Origin: an uncultured Oscillospiraceae bacterium
GTDB taxonomy: Bacteria; Bacillota; Clostridia; Oscillospirales; Acutalibacteraceae
NCBI GenBank assembly: GCA_900549825.1
Contig: URQB01000003.1
Span: 94,040-158,039, forward strand
DNA: 64,000 nucleotides
Direction: 5' to 3'
Made by a program: the position numbers and the translations under genes. A model generated the notes under the pieces. It had not been told where the DNA came from. It saw only the letters and a list, made by a program, of their open reading frames with translations, and ran no database searches. Numbering within the stretch: the stretch's first letter is position 1; every line of letters starts with the position of its first letter. This document shows, piece by piece, positions 8,771-15,643 of this stretch.

Positions 8771-8826
8771 TTAACTCAAATGAGTTAACCTTTTGCAAAA
8801 TAATAAGCTAACCTAAAGTTAACTCA
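8771..8826. promoter_or_regulatory. palindromic operator between SLOG pseudogene and third XRE gene
   Basis: TTAACTCA-AA-TGAGTTAA (8771-8788) is a perfect palindrome with 8-bp arms. A further TTAACTCA half-site lies at 8819-8826, just before the XRE start. The geometry mirrors the operator region of the intact SLOG/XRE pair, with a different sequence. Confidence 0.6.
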
Positions 8827-8850
8827 TTTTAGTATAGGAGATCATAAAAA

Positions 8851-9093
8851 ATGCGTATTGGTGAAGCTGTTAAAAAACGGATCATAGCTCTTTGTGAAGA
8901 AAATAAAATTACGGTCAACATGCTGGCGACAATCAGTGGAGTTCCGCAATCGACACTTAATAATATTGTAAGTGAAAGGAATCGTGGTACTACAGTTTCT
9001 ACTCTCCAAAAGCTTTGTGATGGATTAAATATTTCTATCATTGACTTTTTTAATGTCGAAATCTTTAAAAATATCGATCAAGAGATCAAATAG
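8851..9093 (+). CDS. XRE-family helix-turn-helix regulator
   Basis: This 80-residue protein has a single Cro/C1-type HTH (residues 5-66), containing VKKRIIALCEENKITVNMLA, GVPQSTLNNIVSE and LQKLCDGLNISIIDFF. TAGGAGA precedes ATG 8851. It is divergent from the SLOG pseudogene and probably once formed a regulator-target pair like 7506/7406. It remains intact although its partner has decayed. A tandem operator-like palindrome lies just upstream. Confidence 0.85.
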   Translation: MRIGEAVKKRIIALCEENKITVNMLATISGVPQSTLNNIVSERNRGTTVSTLQKLCDGLNISIIDFFNVEIFKNIDQEIK

Positions 9094-9182
9094 CTGTCTT
9101 TTCAATCACATTATAGTCTATTTTACGACCATGGTCAAGTATTTAATCATAAAAGATAATTAGTATGAGGAGGATTATCAAT

Positions 9183-9401
9183 ATGATTATTTACGATCGA
9201 TTTTGGCAAACACTAAAGAAGCGTCATGTTAGCACCTATTCCCTTATAAACGACTATCATATTAGCAGTAGTACACTAGATCGATTGAGAAAAAACCTTC
9301 CACTTACTACCGTAACATTAAATGATCTTTGTCGCATTTTAAATTGTGAATTACAAGATATTGCCGAATACATTCCCTCAGATACAGATCAAAGGCTATA
9401 A
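9183..9401 (+). CDS. small HTH_26-type regulator
   Basis: This 72-residue protein, beginning MIIYDRFWQTLKKRHVS, is a compact Cro-like HTH with STYSLINDYHISSSTLDRLRK and LNDLCRILNCELQDIAEYI. ATG 9183 follows GAGGAGG with normal spacing. The alternative ATG at 9165 would lie within the ribosome-binding region. It is the fourth small HTH gene in 2 kb. A possible promoter (TGGTCA, 17 bases, GATAAT) lies upstream, next to the 10-bp palindrome GACCATGGTC (9128-9137). Confidence 0.78.
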   Translation: MIIYDRFWQTLKKRHVSTYSLINDYHISSSTLDRLRKNLPLTTVTLNDLCRILNCELQDIAEYIPSDTDQRL

Positions 9402-9552
9402 TATTCGTTATGTATCATTTTAACGCTTTCATTACGATAAAAAATAGGTTCATGCCATGTCATTAAAAATGACCACTCGTACTCGTTGATAAAAGTATCT
9501 TAACAGTTTTTTGCTTGTATTTTAGGGCAAAATTGACCTATTAAAATTTCAA

Positions 9553-9587
9553 GTCCCCGGTCAAGCATTGAATTCTTGACCGGGGAC
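9553..9587. terminator. strong hairpin in the gap after the HTH genes
   Basis: GTCCCCGGTCAAG and CTTGACCGGGGAC form a perfect 13-bp stem with a 9-base loop. Neither flank carries a convincing T-run. The rest of 9402-9610 shows no gene. Confidence 0.45.
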
Positions 9588-9617
9588 AGCTTACCAATTT
9601 ATATTGTGCTACTTGTA

Positions 9618-9646
9618 TTGACAAACAGCTTTCTTCACGTTAAAAT
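9618..9646 (+). promoter_or_regulatory. promoter of antisense RNA 1
   Basis: TTGACA (9618-9623) and TAAAAT (9641-9646) are separated by 17 bases. Transcription should start near 9653. Confidence 0.75.
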
Positions 9647-9652
9647 ATAAAT

Positions 9653-9741
9653 GAACGATGGCACTACCCTTTTCGGCGGTTAGCGTCCCAATTTGCTCAG
9701 ACTAGCTGCAACATTGGAACTGGGGCAGCTAGTCTTTTTTT
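9653..9741 (+). ncRNA. putative antisense antitoxin RNA, copy 1
   Basis: A short transcript is predicted from a consensus promoter to a perfect terminator. AGACTAGCTGC (9699-9709) pairs with GCAGCTAGTCT (9725-9735) and is followed by seven T. The RNA is about 89 nt and is complementary to the last codons, stop and 3' region of the minus-strand peptide gene. This layout is known from type I systems whose antitoxin overlaps the toxin mRNA 3' end, such as txpA/RatA and bsrG/SR4. The exact ends are inferred. Confidence 0.65.
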
Positions 9742-9794
9742 ATTGCGAGCACGAGCAACAAAATCAAAGTGAAAATAATGATTATGTACTCCAT
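9729..9794 (-). CDS. putative type I toxin peptide, copy 1 (21 aa)
   Basis: This 22-codon frame encodes one hydrophobic helix flanked by MEY at the N-terminus and AIKKD at the C-terminus, with an Ile/Leu/Val/Phe-rich core. GGGAGGTGAGG lies close upstream of ATG 9794, a far better ribosome-binding site than chance would give. The stop codon is inside the antisense RNA terminator stem. A single short transmembrane helix with a charged tail is the usual form of type I membrane toxins. The peptide is identical in copy 2. I recognise no named family; toxicity is inferred. Confidence 0.65.
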   Translation of the reverse strand: MEYIIIIFTLILLLVLAIKKD

Positions 9795-9893
9795 GCGCCT
9801 CACCTCCCTCCCGCGCAAAACAATGCGCAAGGAGAAAGGACGCTAACTGCCTACCGCTGAGGTAGTGCCACCGGTGGCATTTGCCACGTGTCA

Positions 9894-9922
9894 ATTATAT
9901 ATTGTGAATCCTTATCAGTCAA
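9894..9922 (-). promoter_or_regulatory. promoter of the copy 1 peptide mRNA
   Basis: On the minus strand, TTGACT (9917-9922) and TATAAT (9894-9899) are separated by 17 bases. The resulting leader of about 90 nt contains the hairpins GTGGCA/TGCCAC and CTACC/GGTAG. Confidence 0.75.
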
Positions 9923-9945
9923 TATTTAACAGACAATTCCCGCAA

Positions 9946-9988
9946 AAAAATCGAAGCCTGACGAATTTACGATTTGGCCTCGATTTTT
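9946..9988. terminator. bidirectional hairpin between the two repeat units
   Basis: AAAAATCGAAGCC pairs with GGCCTCGATTTTT with one mismatch, giving T-runs on both strands. It would insulate the two units. Confidence 0.6.
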
Positions 9989-10001
9989 CATCTGACAGGT
10001 A

Positions 10002-10030
10002 TTGACAAACGGTTTGCCACACGCTACAAT
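10002..10030 (+). promoter_or_regulatory. promoter of antisense RNA 2
   Basis: TTGACA (10002-10007) and TACAAT (10025-10030) are separated by 17 bases. The spacer sequence differs from copy 1 while both hexamers are kept. Confidence 0.75.
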
Positions 10031-10036
10031 ATAGAT

Positions 10037-10126
10037 GAACGATGGCACTACCCGTTTCGGCGGTTAGCGTCCTCCAACGATTAGACTAGCTGATCCATTG
10101 GGAAACGGGGCAGCTAGTCTTTTTTT
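10037..10126 (+). ncRNA. putative antisense antitoxin RNA, copy 2
   Basis: The RNA is predicted from the promoter at 10002-10030 to the terminator AGACTAGCTG (10083-10092) / CAGCTAGTCT (10111-10120) plus a T-run. The loop differs from copy 1, which could give each antisense RNA specificity for its own mRNA. Confidence 0.65.
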
Positions 10127-10179
10127 ATCGCGAGCACGAGCAGCAAAATCAAAGTAAAAATAATGATTATGTACTCCAT
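10114..10179 (-). CDS. putative type I toxin peptide, copy 2 (21 aa)
   Basis: It encodes the same 21-residue hydrophobic peptide as copy 1, although the DNA differs at several third positions, for example TTG/CTG Leu and GCA/GCG Ala codons. Synonymous change with a conserved product argues that the peptide is translated. GGGAGGTGAGG precedes ATG 10179. The stop lies in the antisense terminator stem. Confidence 0.67.
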   Translation of the reverse strand: MEYIIIIFTLILLLVLAIKKD

Positions 10180-10278
10180 TCGCCTCACCTCCCTCCCGCG
10201 CGAAACAACACGCAAGAAGCGAGGACGCTAACTGCCTACCGCTGAGGTAGTGCCATCGGTGGCGTTTGCCACGTGTCA

Positions 10279-10307
10279 ATTATATATTGAGAATCCTTAT
10301 CAGTCAA
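10279..10307 (-). promoter_or_regulatory. promoter of the copy 2 peptide mRNA
   Basis: On the minus strand, TTGACT (10302-10307) and TATAAT (10279-10284) are separated by 17 bases, as in copy 1. Confidence 0.75.
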
Positions 10308-10354
10308 TATTTTACAATCTGTTTTTTCATCCATAACAGTCCAAATGAAAATAG

Positions 10355-10396
10355 GCAAAAACGGCCGCTGCGGGAAAGCAACGGCCGTTTTTATTA
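10355..10396. terminator. terminator at the 3' end of the hydrogenase gene group
   Basis: ACGGCCGCTGC pairs with GCAACGGCCGT (one mismatch) and there are T-runs on both strands. It lies just past the minus-strand 2Fe-2S gene ending at 10410. Confidence 0.75.
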
Positions 10397-10409
10397 CTGT
10401 CGTGTTTTT

Positions 10410-10679
10410 TTACGCCTTGCCGGCGCCTGCCCGAAGGCTCTGCAAAACCTGCTGCTCAAAAAACGCGTCCGTCTCCGCCGGCAGGAGGGATTGCACCGGG
10501 CCGTCGTCCACACTGACGGATACGCCGTCCTGCCCGCAGTTCCCCATGCAGAATTTGGCGCGCACCTCTACGCGCTCGCCCAATTCCTGCTTTGCAATCA
10601 GAGCTTGCAGGCGGTTAATAATATCATAAGACCCTTTCAGATGGCAGGCGCTGCCGATGCAGACATAGATCGTAGTCAT
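10410..10679 (-). CDS. (2Fe-2S) ferredoxin domain-containing protein
   Basis: The 89-residue protein has the thioredoxin-like 2Fe-2S fold found in NuoE/HydC-type subunits. The four cysteine ligands are in CIGSACHLKG (two) and KFCMGNCGQDG (two). Such proteins pass electrons to or from flavin or hydrogenase partners. ATG 10679 was preferred because AAAGGATGAG lies upstream at workable spacing. It is the last gene of a leftward group with a hydrogenase, a phosphatase and HydS. A paralogue at 15219-15464 opens the same group. Confidence 0.85.
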   Translation of the reverse strand: MTTIYVCIGSACHLKGSYDIINRLQALIAKQELGERVEVRAKFCMGNCGQDGVSVSVDDGPVQSLLPAETDAFFEQQVLQSLRAGAGKA

Positions 10680-10793
10680 CTGTAAACTCATCCTTTCACA
10701 GGCCAAAGCCTTTTGGAATCCGCAATTCGGAAAAAACCGTCCTATTTATTCTATTATAGCGTGTCTGATTTTGATGTCAATTCCCAAACCGGA

Positions 10794-12236
10794 TTATTCA
10801 AAATCATAAACACTGATCGCATCTGTCATGGTTTTCTCCTTGGCGAGCTGCCCGTATTTGTCCACGTCGAGCTTATTCTTCGGCCCGTGCGTCAGGCAGG
10901 CAGCGCCGCCGATGCAGCCCGATTCGCATGCCATACCCTCGATAAAGTTTTCCTGCAAAACGCCCTTGGAGGCTTTGAGCAGGGCGGTGCGGCATTCGCG
11001 GATGCCGTCGCAGGAGACAGGCTTGTAGCTGAAGTCCCCCAGCCCATACAGGCCCTGCTCCTTGAGCGCCTGCTCAACCGCGCTCGCAAGGCCGCCGCTG
11101 CGGGCGAAAATACGGCCGTAATAGGAGGCGTTGTTGAGATGCTCGTCGGGCAGGGAGGCAATGTCAATATCGCGCGCATCAAACAGCGCCTGCAGCTCCT
11201 CAAAGGTGATCACGCAGTCGATATAGGGGCTGACCGTTTCCCACTTCTGCTCCATCTTTTTGGCGATACAGGGGCCGACGAAAACAATCTTGCAGCCCGG
11301 ATCGAGGCGCTTGATATGCTTTGCGATCTGCGCCATAGGGGAGAGGTTGTGCGAGACGTGCTGCGCAAGGTTTGGGAAAGCCTTGCGGACATAGGTGACA
11401 AAGGCCGGGCAGCAGGAGCTGGTTAAAAAGCCCTTTTCATACAGCTCGTTTGCCTCCTGATAGGCCACCATATCCGCACCGAGCGCCGCCTCGACCACGC
11501 TGAAAAAGCCGAGATGCTTGAGCCCCGACACCACCTGCTCCACGCGCACCTGCACAAACTGGCTCACAATAGAGGGGGCGACGACCGCATAGACATTGTA
11601 TTTTGAATTGTTTTCAGACTCCTTCAGGAGTTTGATGGCTTCGAGAATATAGGATTTATCGGCGATCGCGCCGAACGGACATTTATACACGCACGCGCCG
11701 CAGGAGATGCATTTTTCGTTATCAATCTTTGCCTTTTTATCCTCGCCCATATGGATGGCGTTGATATGGCACGCACTTTCGCACGGGCGCACGCACTGGA
11801 TGATCGCGTTATAGGGGCAGGCGTTAAGGCATTTCCCGCATTCCACGCATTTGGACTGGTCGATGACAGAGCGGTGGTTGACAATGCTGATTGCGCCCTT
11901 TGGGCAGACGTCGACACATTGATGGGAGATGCAGCCGCGGCAGGCCTCGGATACGCGCATGCCTTCGACCGGGCACTCGTCGCAGGCGATGTCAAGCACC
12001 TCGACGACGTTGGGGTTCTCCCTGTTGCCGCCCATGGCGAGCTTGATGCGCTCCCCAATGATGGCACGCTCCTTATAGATGCAGCAGCGCATTGTCGGCT
12101 TGGGGCCGGGCATGATTTTTGCGGGGATGTCCAGAAGCGCGCCGCTGTCGAGCCGGTCCTCAAAGGCAAGGCGGGCGACCTCGCGCAGGACCTTATATTT
12201 GAGCTTCTGTACCGCGGTGTCAAATAGTTTTTTCAT
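10794..12236 (-). CDS. monomeric [FeFe] hydrogenase with several ferredoxin-type clusters
   Basis: In this 480-residue protein, residues 85-195 hold several 4Fe-4S motifs (CVDVCP, CVECGKCLNACP, CISCGACVYKCP). The H-cluster domain follows at about 215-450. Its three motifs are SSCCP (273-277), GPCIAKK (321-327) and EGMACESGCIGG (433-444), which together supply the H-cluster cysteines. The Met of the canonical MPC motif is Gly here, a deviation seen outside the classic group A enzymes, so assignment to a group B-like enzyme is inferred. It should exchange electrons between ferredoxin and H2 in the cytoplasm. It lies downstream of HydS and the phosphatase, like hydA2 beside hydS in Ruminococcus albus. 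Confidence 0.87.
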   Translation of the reverse strand: MKKLFDTAVQKLKYKVLREVARLAFEDRLDSGALLDIPAKIMPGPKPTMRCCIYKERAIIGERIKLAMGGNRENPNVVEVLDIACDECPVEGMRVSEACRGCISHQCVDVCPKGAISIVNHRSVIDQSKCVECGKCLNACPYNAIIQCVRPCESACHINAIHMGEDKKAKIDNEKCISCGACVYKCPFGAIADKSYILEAIKLLKESENNSKYNVYAVVAPSIVSQFVQVRVEQVVSGLKHLGFFSVVEAALGADMVAYQEANELYEKGFLTSSCCPAFVTYVRKAFPNLAQHVSHNLSPMAQIAKHIKRLDPGCKIVFVGPCIAKKMEQKWETVSPYIDCVITFEELQALFDARDIDIASLPDEHLNNASYYGRIFARSGGLASAVEQALKEQGLYGLGDFSYKPVSCDGIRECRTALLKASKGVLQENFIEGMACESGCIGGAACLTHGPKNKLDVDKYGQLAKEKTMTDAISVYDFE

Positions 12237-12281
12237 TGCATCTCCAACTCCATTCGGGTAAAACTGGGGAATCGACTGATC

Positions 12282-13454
12282 TTAATAAAATGTTTTGTCA
12301 ACCCGCTTGCCAAGCTTGACCATCAGCTCTGCAAGGCGATCGATGAGCTTCAATTTAATGCTCAGGTCGGCAGGCAGATTCGGGTTCTGATGGGCGGGAT
12401 TGATCGCCGTGCCGATAAAGAGCTTCAAATGCGTGCAGTCCTCCAGCAGCAGCCGGGCGAGCATGGCTGCGCCGTTCTCCTCATCAATGCGGTGAAAATA
12501 GTAGGAGTCCGCATCCTTTTCACAGTATTCCTGGAGAATATCCAGCGTGCGGGTGAGGGTAAGCACGCCCTCTGTGACGAGATCGATGCCTTCAATAAAG
12601 CCGACCGGCGGAATCGAAGGGTCGGAATAGGTAAGCGACGTTCGGATTTTACGGTTCAGAACGCGGGCGATGATGTTGGCGCTCGTGCCGCCGCAGATCA
12701 CCTTTTTGCCCTGCGAGCGCATGTAGTCGCGCACCATCCGCTCGTCATCCGCCTTGTCCTTGGGCGGGCCCGCGAGCATGTTGACCACCTTGTGCGCCGT
12801 AACCTCCGCCACCAGAACGGTGGAATCATCCCCCGGCTTTTTCATATAGAGGTCGTTGACGGTATCGGACAGCGCGGCGGCCAATCGCGGCGCGGACATG
12901 TCAAGAGCCGTGGCGTTTAACAGCCATTTGACCACGTGGTCCCATGTCCAGCCGAAATTGAGCGATTCGCCCACGCCCGCATAGATCACGCCGTCGCTGA
13001 CGATGGTGATAATGTCCCCGGGGAGCGCCTGAAAGCGGGTTTCATAGACACCCTTGCCGGAGTATTCGTTATATTCGCATTTGAATTCCATGCGTTTCCC
13101 GCCGCGGATATAGATGCAGAAGGGGTTGTCGAATTCTGCGAGGTAGCCTTCGCCGCTGTCCTTGATCTCCAGAATGCTGAAGGTCGCGTAGGCCACCTTG
13201 CGCACGCTGCACACGGGCAGGGTGTTAACGATCGTGGACACGACATCCGCCACGGACGCACCTTCGCGCACCATGGTCGCGCAGATCGTGCTCGTGAGGG
13301 TGGCGAGGATATTGGCCTTGACGCCGCTGCCGAGACCGTCCGCCAGCACGGCGATGGTAGAGTCCGCCGTGCGCACGGTGACAACCTTGTCGCCGCAGAG
13401 CTCCTCGCCCTTTTTATTGAGGCTTTTCCATGCAACGTCGATATGTACGCTCAT
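12282..13454 (-). CDS. SpoIIE-family PP2C-type protein phosphatase
   Basis: The 390-residue protein has a SpoIIE/PP2C domain over about residues 1-215. The metal-site motifs are VLADGLGSG, VSDGVIYAG and DDSTVLVAEV. The C-terminal 170 residues (with GGTSANIIARVLNRK) belong to no domain I can name. There is no membrane segment. Phosphatases of this type remove phosphate from Ser/Thr of anti-anti-sigma-like or other regulatory proteins. The gene sits between HydS, 19 bases upstream, and the hydrogenase, so it probably carries the H2 or redox signal from HydS to an unknown phosphoprotein. Confidence 0.85.
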   Translation of the reverse strand: MSVHIDVAWKSLNKKGEELCGDKVVTVRTADSTIAVLADGLGSGVKANILATLTSTICATMVREGASVADVVSTIVNTLPVCSVRKVAYATFSILEIKDSGEGYLAEFDNPFCIYIRGGKRMEFKCEYNEYSGKGVYETRFQALPGDIITIVSDGVIYAGVGESLNFGWTWDHVVKWLLNATALDMSAPRLAAALSDTVNDLYMKKPGDDSTVLVAEVTAHKVVNMLAGPPKDKADDERMVRDYMRSQGKKVICGGTSANIIARVLNRKIRTSLTYSDPSIPPVGFIEGIDLVTEGVLTLTRTLDILQEYCEKDADSYYFHRIDEENGAAMLARLLLEDCTHLKLFIGTAINPAHQNPNLPADLSIKLKLIDRLAELMVKLGKRVDKTFY

Positions 13455-13473
13455 CCGGCTTCACGCCCTTCCT

Positions 13474-15192
13474 TCAAGCTTGCGTGTCGTCACGCGCGAT
13501 CATATCCTTGAGCTTTGTCAAAGTTACCTTGGTCTCCGCCGTCGTCTCGCCCAGAAGGCTTGCGATTTCCTGCGCGACGACCATCTGCTTGTCGATCACC
13601 TTCTGCGCCATTTCGACCGTATCCATGCGCAGCTTCTGGCTCTTTTCCTTCAAGGCCTCCTCCTCGGTGATATCCTTGAAGATGCCCATGCAGTAATTGC
13701 CCTCTTTGATATAGACGATGCTCTCCAGGAAGGTTTTGCGATAAGCGTCCACTGTAATTTTTTGATCAAAGATCGGCTGCTTTGTATCAAATACAGCGAG
13801 CGTGTCTGCCGGGTCAAGGATCTCATAGAGCCCCTTGGTCAGCGCGGCGGCCCGGCTGATTCCAAAGGCCTTTTCCGCCGCTGCATTGTATTCGACGATA
13901 TTCAGATCCTCATCGACGATGATCGTGATATTCGGCGTCTCCGTGAGAACGACGTTGGAAAGCGACTCCGCGCGCTGACGCATAAACGGCATGCACATCG
14001 TCAGCTCTGCCTTGCCCTGATAGACCGCGATCGCCTTGTCGCGGCAGGTGGCGTAACCGCAGGAGCCGCAGTTGAGTTCCTGCGCGGGAGAGTCCTTGCC
14101 GATCTTCTGCAAAATTGAACGGATGACCTCCTCGCTGGGGATTTCCCGCTTATCTGTCCGATCCACGAAGCCCTTGTGCATGGGGATGACGTTGGTCAGC
14201 GTCGGATATCCGTCGCCCGTCGTATGTACATGCTCCTTGATCCGGATGCGGCCGGTGAAACGGTCGTGTGCGCTGGAGACGCGCGCCGGGCCGTTGATAC
14301 AGCCGCTGACGCAGGCGTTGATTTCGATAAAGCTGCCGGTGATCTGCCCCGCGCGGACCGCGTCGAGCACATCCTTGCAGTTGTCGATGCCGTCGATGCT
14401 CATGATATTGTAGTTGGGCAGGTCTCCGCCCTCCCGTTTTTTCAGCGTTTTGATGATGCCGCCGGCGATTGGATAAAGCCGTAAAATTTCGGAATCCCCG
14501 CGCAGAAAATCCACCGGCTCGCAGTCATTGATCGAAATCTGCTCCTGCTCGAGCCAGGTGATCATATCGTGAAAGGTGAGGACTGCGTCGATCTCGTTTT
14601 CATGCCGGATATCGTCCGCTTCCGCCTTCTTAGCAATACAGGGGCCGACGAAAACGACCTTGCTGTCATGCCCATAGGTCTCTTTCAGCAAACGCCCGTG
14701 CGCGATCATGGGGCTGACGACGGGCGCGAGGTAAGGGATGAGCTCCGGATAATATTTCTCCACCAGGTCGTTTACCGTGGGGCAGCAGGTGGTGATGATA
14801 TTCTCCATCTCATGCGCCTTGATGAGTGTATGATATTCCGCGGTGACATAGGCGGCGCCGTCCGCCGTCTGCGCCGTGCCGAAGATGCCGAGCTTTTGGA
14901 AGGCGCCCAGCAGTTTCCTTTCATCGTTAAAGTCGAAGGAGGAGTAATAGGAGGGTGCAAGGGAAAAAATCACGCGCCTGCCGTTTTTCAGGAATCCCTT
15001 CACCTTGTCGAGATCGCTTGAAAGGGTTTTCGCATTTTGCGGGCAGGTATTCAGGCATTTGCCGCAGAGGATGCAGTCCGCCTCGATGATCTGGGCCTGC
15101 TCGCTGATCAGCCGGATGGATTTCACCGGGCAGACCTTGATGCACTTATAGCAGTTTTTGCAGTTTGCCTTCCGCAGTCCGATGATGCTCAT
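13474..15192 (-). CDS. hydS: HydS-type sensory [FeFe] hydrogenase with PAS domain
   Basis: This 572-residue protein has two 4Fe-4S clusters (residues 11-50), an H-cluster domain (about 75-305) with TTCCP (134-138), GPCIAKK (183-189) and NACVSGC (292-298), an extra Cys-rich cluster (CGSCGYATC...C, 375-400) and a PAS domain (about 418-525). A helical tail follows. This order matches group C (HydS) hydrogenases, which are considered H2 or redox sensors and not bulk catalysts. There is no kinase domain, so output must go through partners; the SpoIIE-like phosphatase immediately downstream is the obvious candidate. Start ATG 15192 has AAAGGAG upstream. Confidence 0.9.
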   Translation of the reverse strand: MSIIGLRKANCKNCYKCIKVCPVKSIRLISEQAQIIEADCILCGKCLNTCPQNAKTLSSDLDKVKGFLKNGRRVIFSLAPSYYSSFDFNDERKLLGAFQKLGIFGTAQTADGAAYVTAEYHTLIKAHEMENIITTCCPTVNDLVEKYYPELIPYLAPVVSPMIAHGRLLKETYGHDSKVVFVGPCIAKKAEADDIRHENEIDAVLTFHDMITWLEQEQISINDCEPVDFLRGDSEILRLYPIAGGIIKTLKKREGGDLPNYNIMSIDGIDNCKDVLDAVRAGQITGSFIEINACVSGCINGPARVSSAHDRFTGRIRIKEHVHTTGDGYPTLTNVIPMHKGFVDRTDKREIPSEEVIRSILQKIGKDSPAQELNCGSCGYATCRDKAIAVYQGKAELTMCMPFMRQRAESLSNVVLTETPNITIIVDEDLNIVEYNAAAEKAFGISRAAALTKGLYEILDPADTLAVFDTKQPIFDQKITVDAYRKTFLESIVYIKEGNYCMGIFKDITEEEALKEKSQKLRMDTVEMAQKVIDKQMVVAQEIASLLGETTAETKVTLTKLKDMIARDDTQA

Positions 15193-15218
15193 GTGGCCGC
15201 TCCTTTCTCTCAGACAGA

Positions 15219-15464
15219 TTACGCCAGCTTCTCTAAAATTTCATTTTTGAAGAAGGCGGGGACGTCCGTCGGGGTGAGGGAAAATTTTTGCCCGTCCACA
15301 CTGACGCAGACGCCGCCCTTCGTACATTCGCCCATACAGAAGGAGCCCCTCAGCTCTACCTTTTCCGAAAGCCCATGGGCGGAAACGAGCTTTTCGAGGA
15401 TCTGAATGACATCGCGCGAGCCGTGCAGGTGGCAGGAACTGCCGATGCAGATGGTGATCTCCAA
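15219..15464 (-). CDS. (2Fe-2S) ferredoxin domain-containing protein
   Basis: This 81-residue 2Fe-2S thioredoxin-like protein has its cysteines in CIGSSCHLHG and SFCMGECTKGG. It is a paralogue of the 10410-10679 product. The start is TTG 15464, which follows GGGGGTG and gives the conserved opening EITICIGSSC. The ATG at 15480 is in the wrong frame. It is the first gene of the leftward HydS group, 26 bases before HydS, and probably passes electrons to or from that sensor. A TM1420-like protein next to HydS in other anaerobes is a comparable case. Confidence 0.85.
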   Translation of the reverse strand: MEITICIGSSCHLHGSRDVIQILEKLVSAHGLSEKVELRGSFCMGECTKGGVCVSVDGQKFSLTPTDVPAFFKNEILEKLA

Positions 15465-15520
15465 GGAAAAGCACCCCCATAAAAAGATTTCAGACTTCAG
15501 ATGTCAGATTTCAGGTGTTG

Positions 15521-15529
15521 ATTATATCA
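15521..15529 (-). promoter_or_regulatory. extended -10 element of the HydS group
   Basis: The minus strand reads TGATATAAT about 57 bases before the TTG start. No good -35 hexamer is visible, which fits extended -10 dependence or activator control. Confidence 0.45.
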
Positions 15530-15589
15530 TACCGCATCTTGTTGAAATATGCCATATCTAAAATTTCACATCTGCCGTCAGAATTCCGT

Positions 15590-15630
15590 AAGAAGGGCTC
15601 CGCCTAAGGGTGGAGCCCTTCTTGTTTTTT
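15590..15630. terminator. terminator hairpin downstream of adhE
   Basis: AAGAAGGGCTCC and GGAGCCCTTCTT form a perfect 12-bp stem. The clear T-run (GTTTTTT) is on the plus side, while the adhE transcript (minus) has the matching A-run before the stem and only CTTCTT at its end. Termination of adhE here is likely but the polarity is odd. Confidence 0.6.
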
Positions 15631-15643
15631 AACTTGTATCAGT

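Larger units (their letters stand above)
9612..9930. repeat. tandem repeat unit 1 (type I toxin-antitoxin-like)
   Basis: This is the first of two highly similar units about 384 bp apart (second at 9996-10316). Each holds a plus-strand promoter and short RNA ending in a terminator, an overlapping minus-strand 21-codon hydrophobic ORF with a strong ribosome-binding site, and a minus-strand promoter. Inverted repeats related to TGGCACTACC...GTTAGCGTCC occur at both ends. Confidence 0.8.
9996..10316. repeat. tandem repeat unit 2 (type I toxin-antitoxin-like)
   Basis: This second unit has the same order of elements as 9612-9930. Differences are mostly in the antisense RNA loop, the promoter spacer and silent positions of the peptide gene, so selection on the peptide and the two promoters is likely. 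Confidence 0.8.

Noticed and set aside
9612..10316. CRISPR array interpretation of the repeated region
   Set aside because: There are only two long units with promoters, terminators and a short gene; no short repeats with unique spacers and no cas genes.
15535..15560. Rex-like half-site (TTGTTGAA) upstream of the HydS group
   Set aside because: Only one half matches; the second half lacks TTAACAA, unlike the nearly complete site at adhE.
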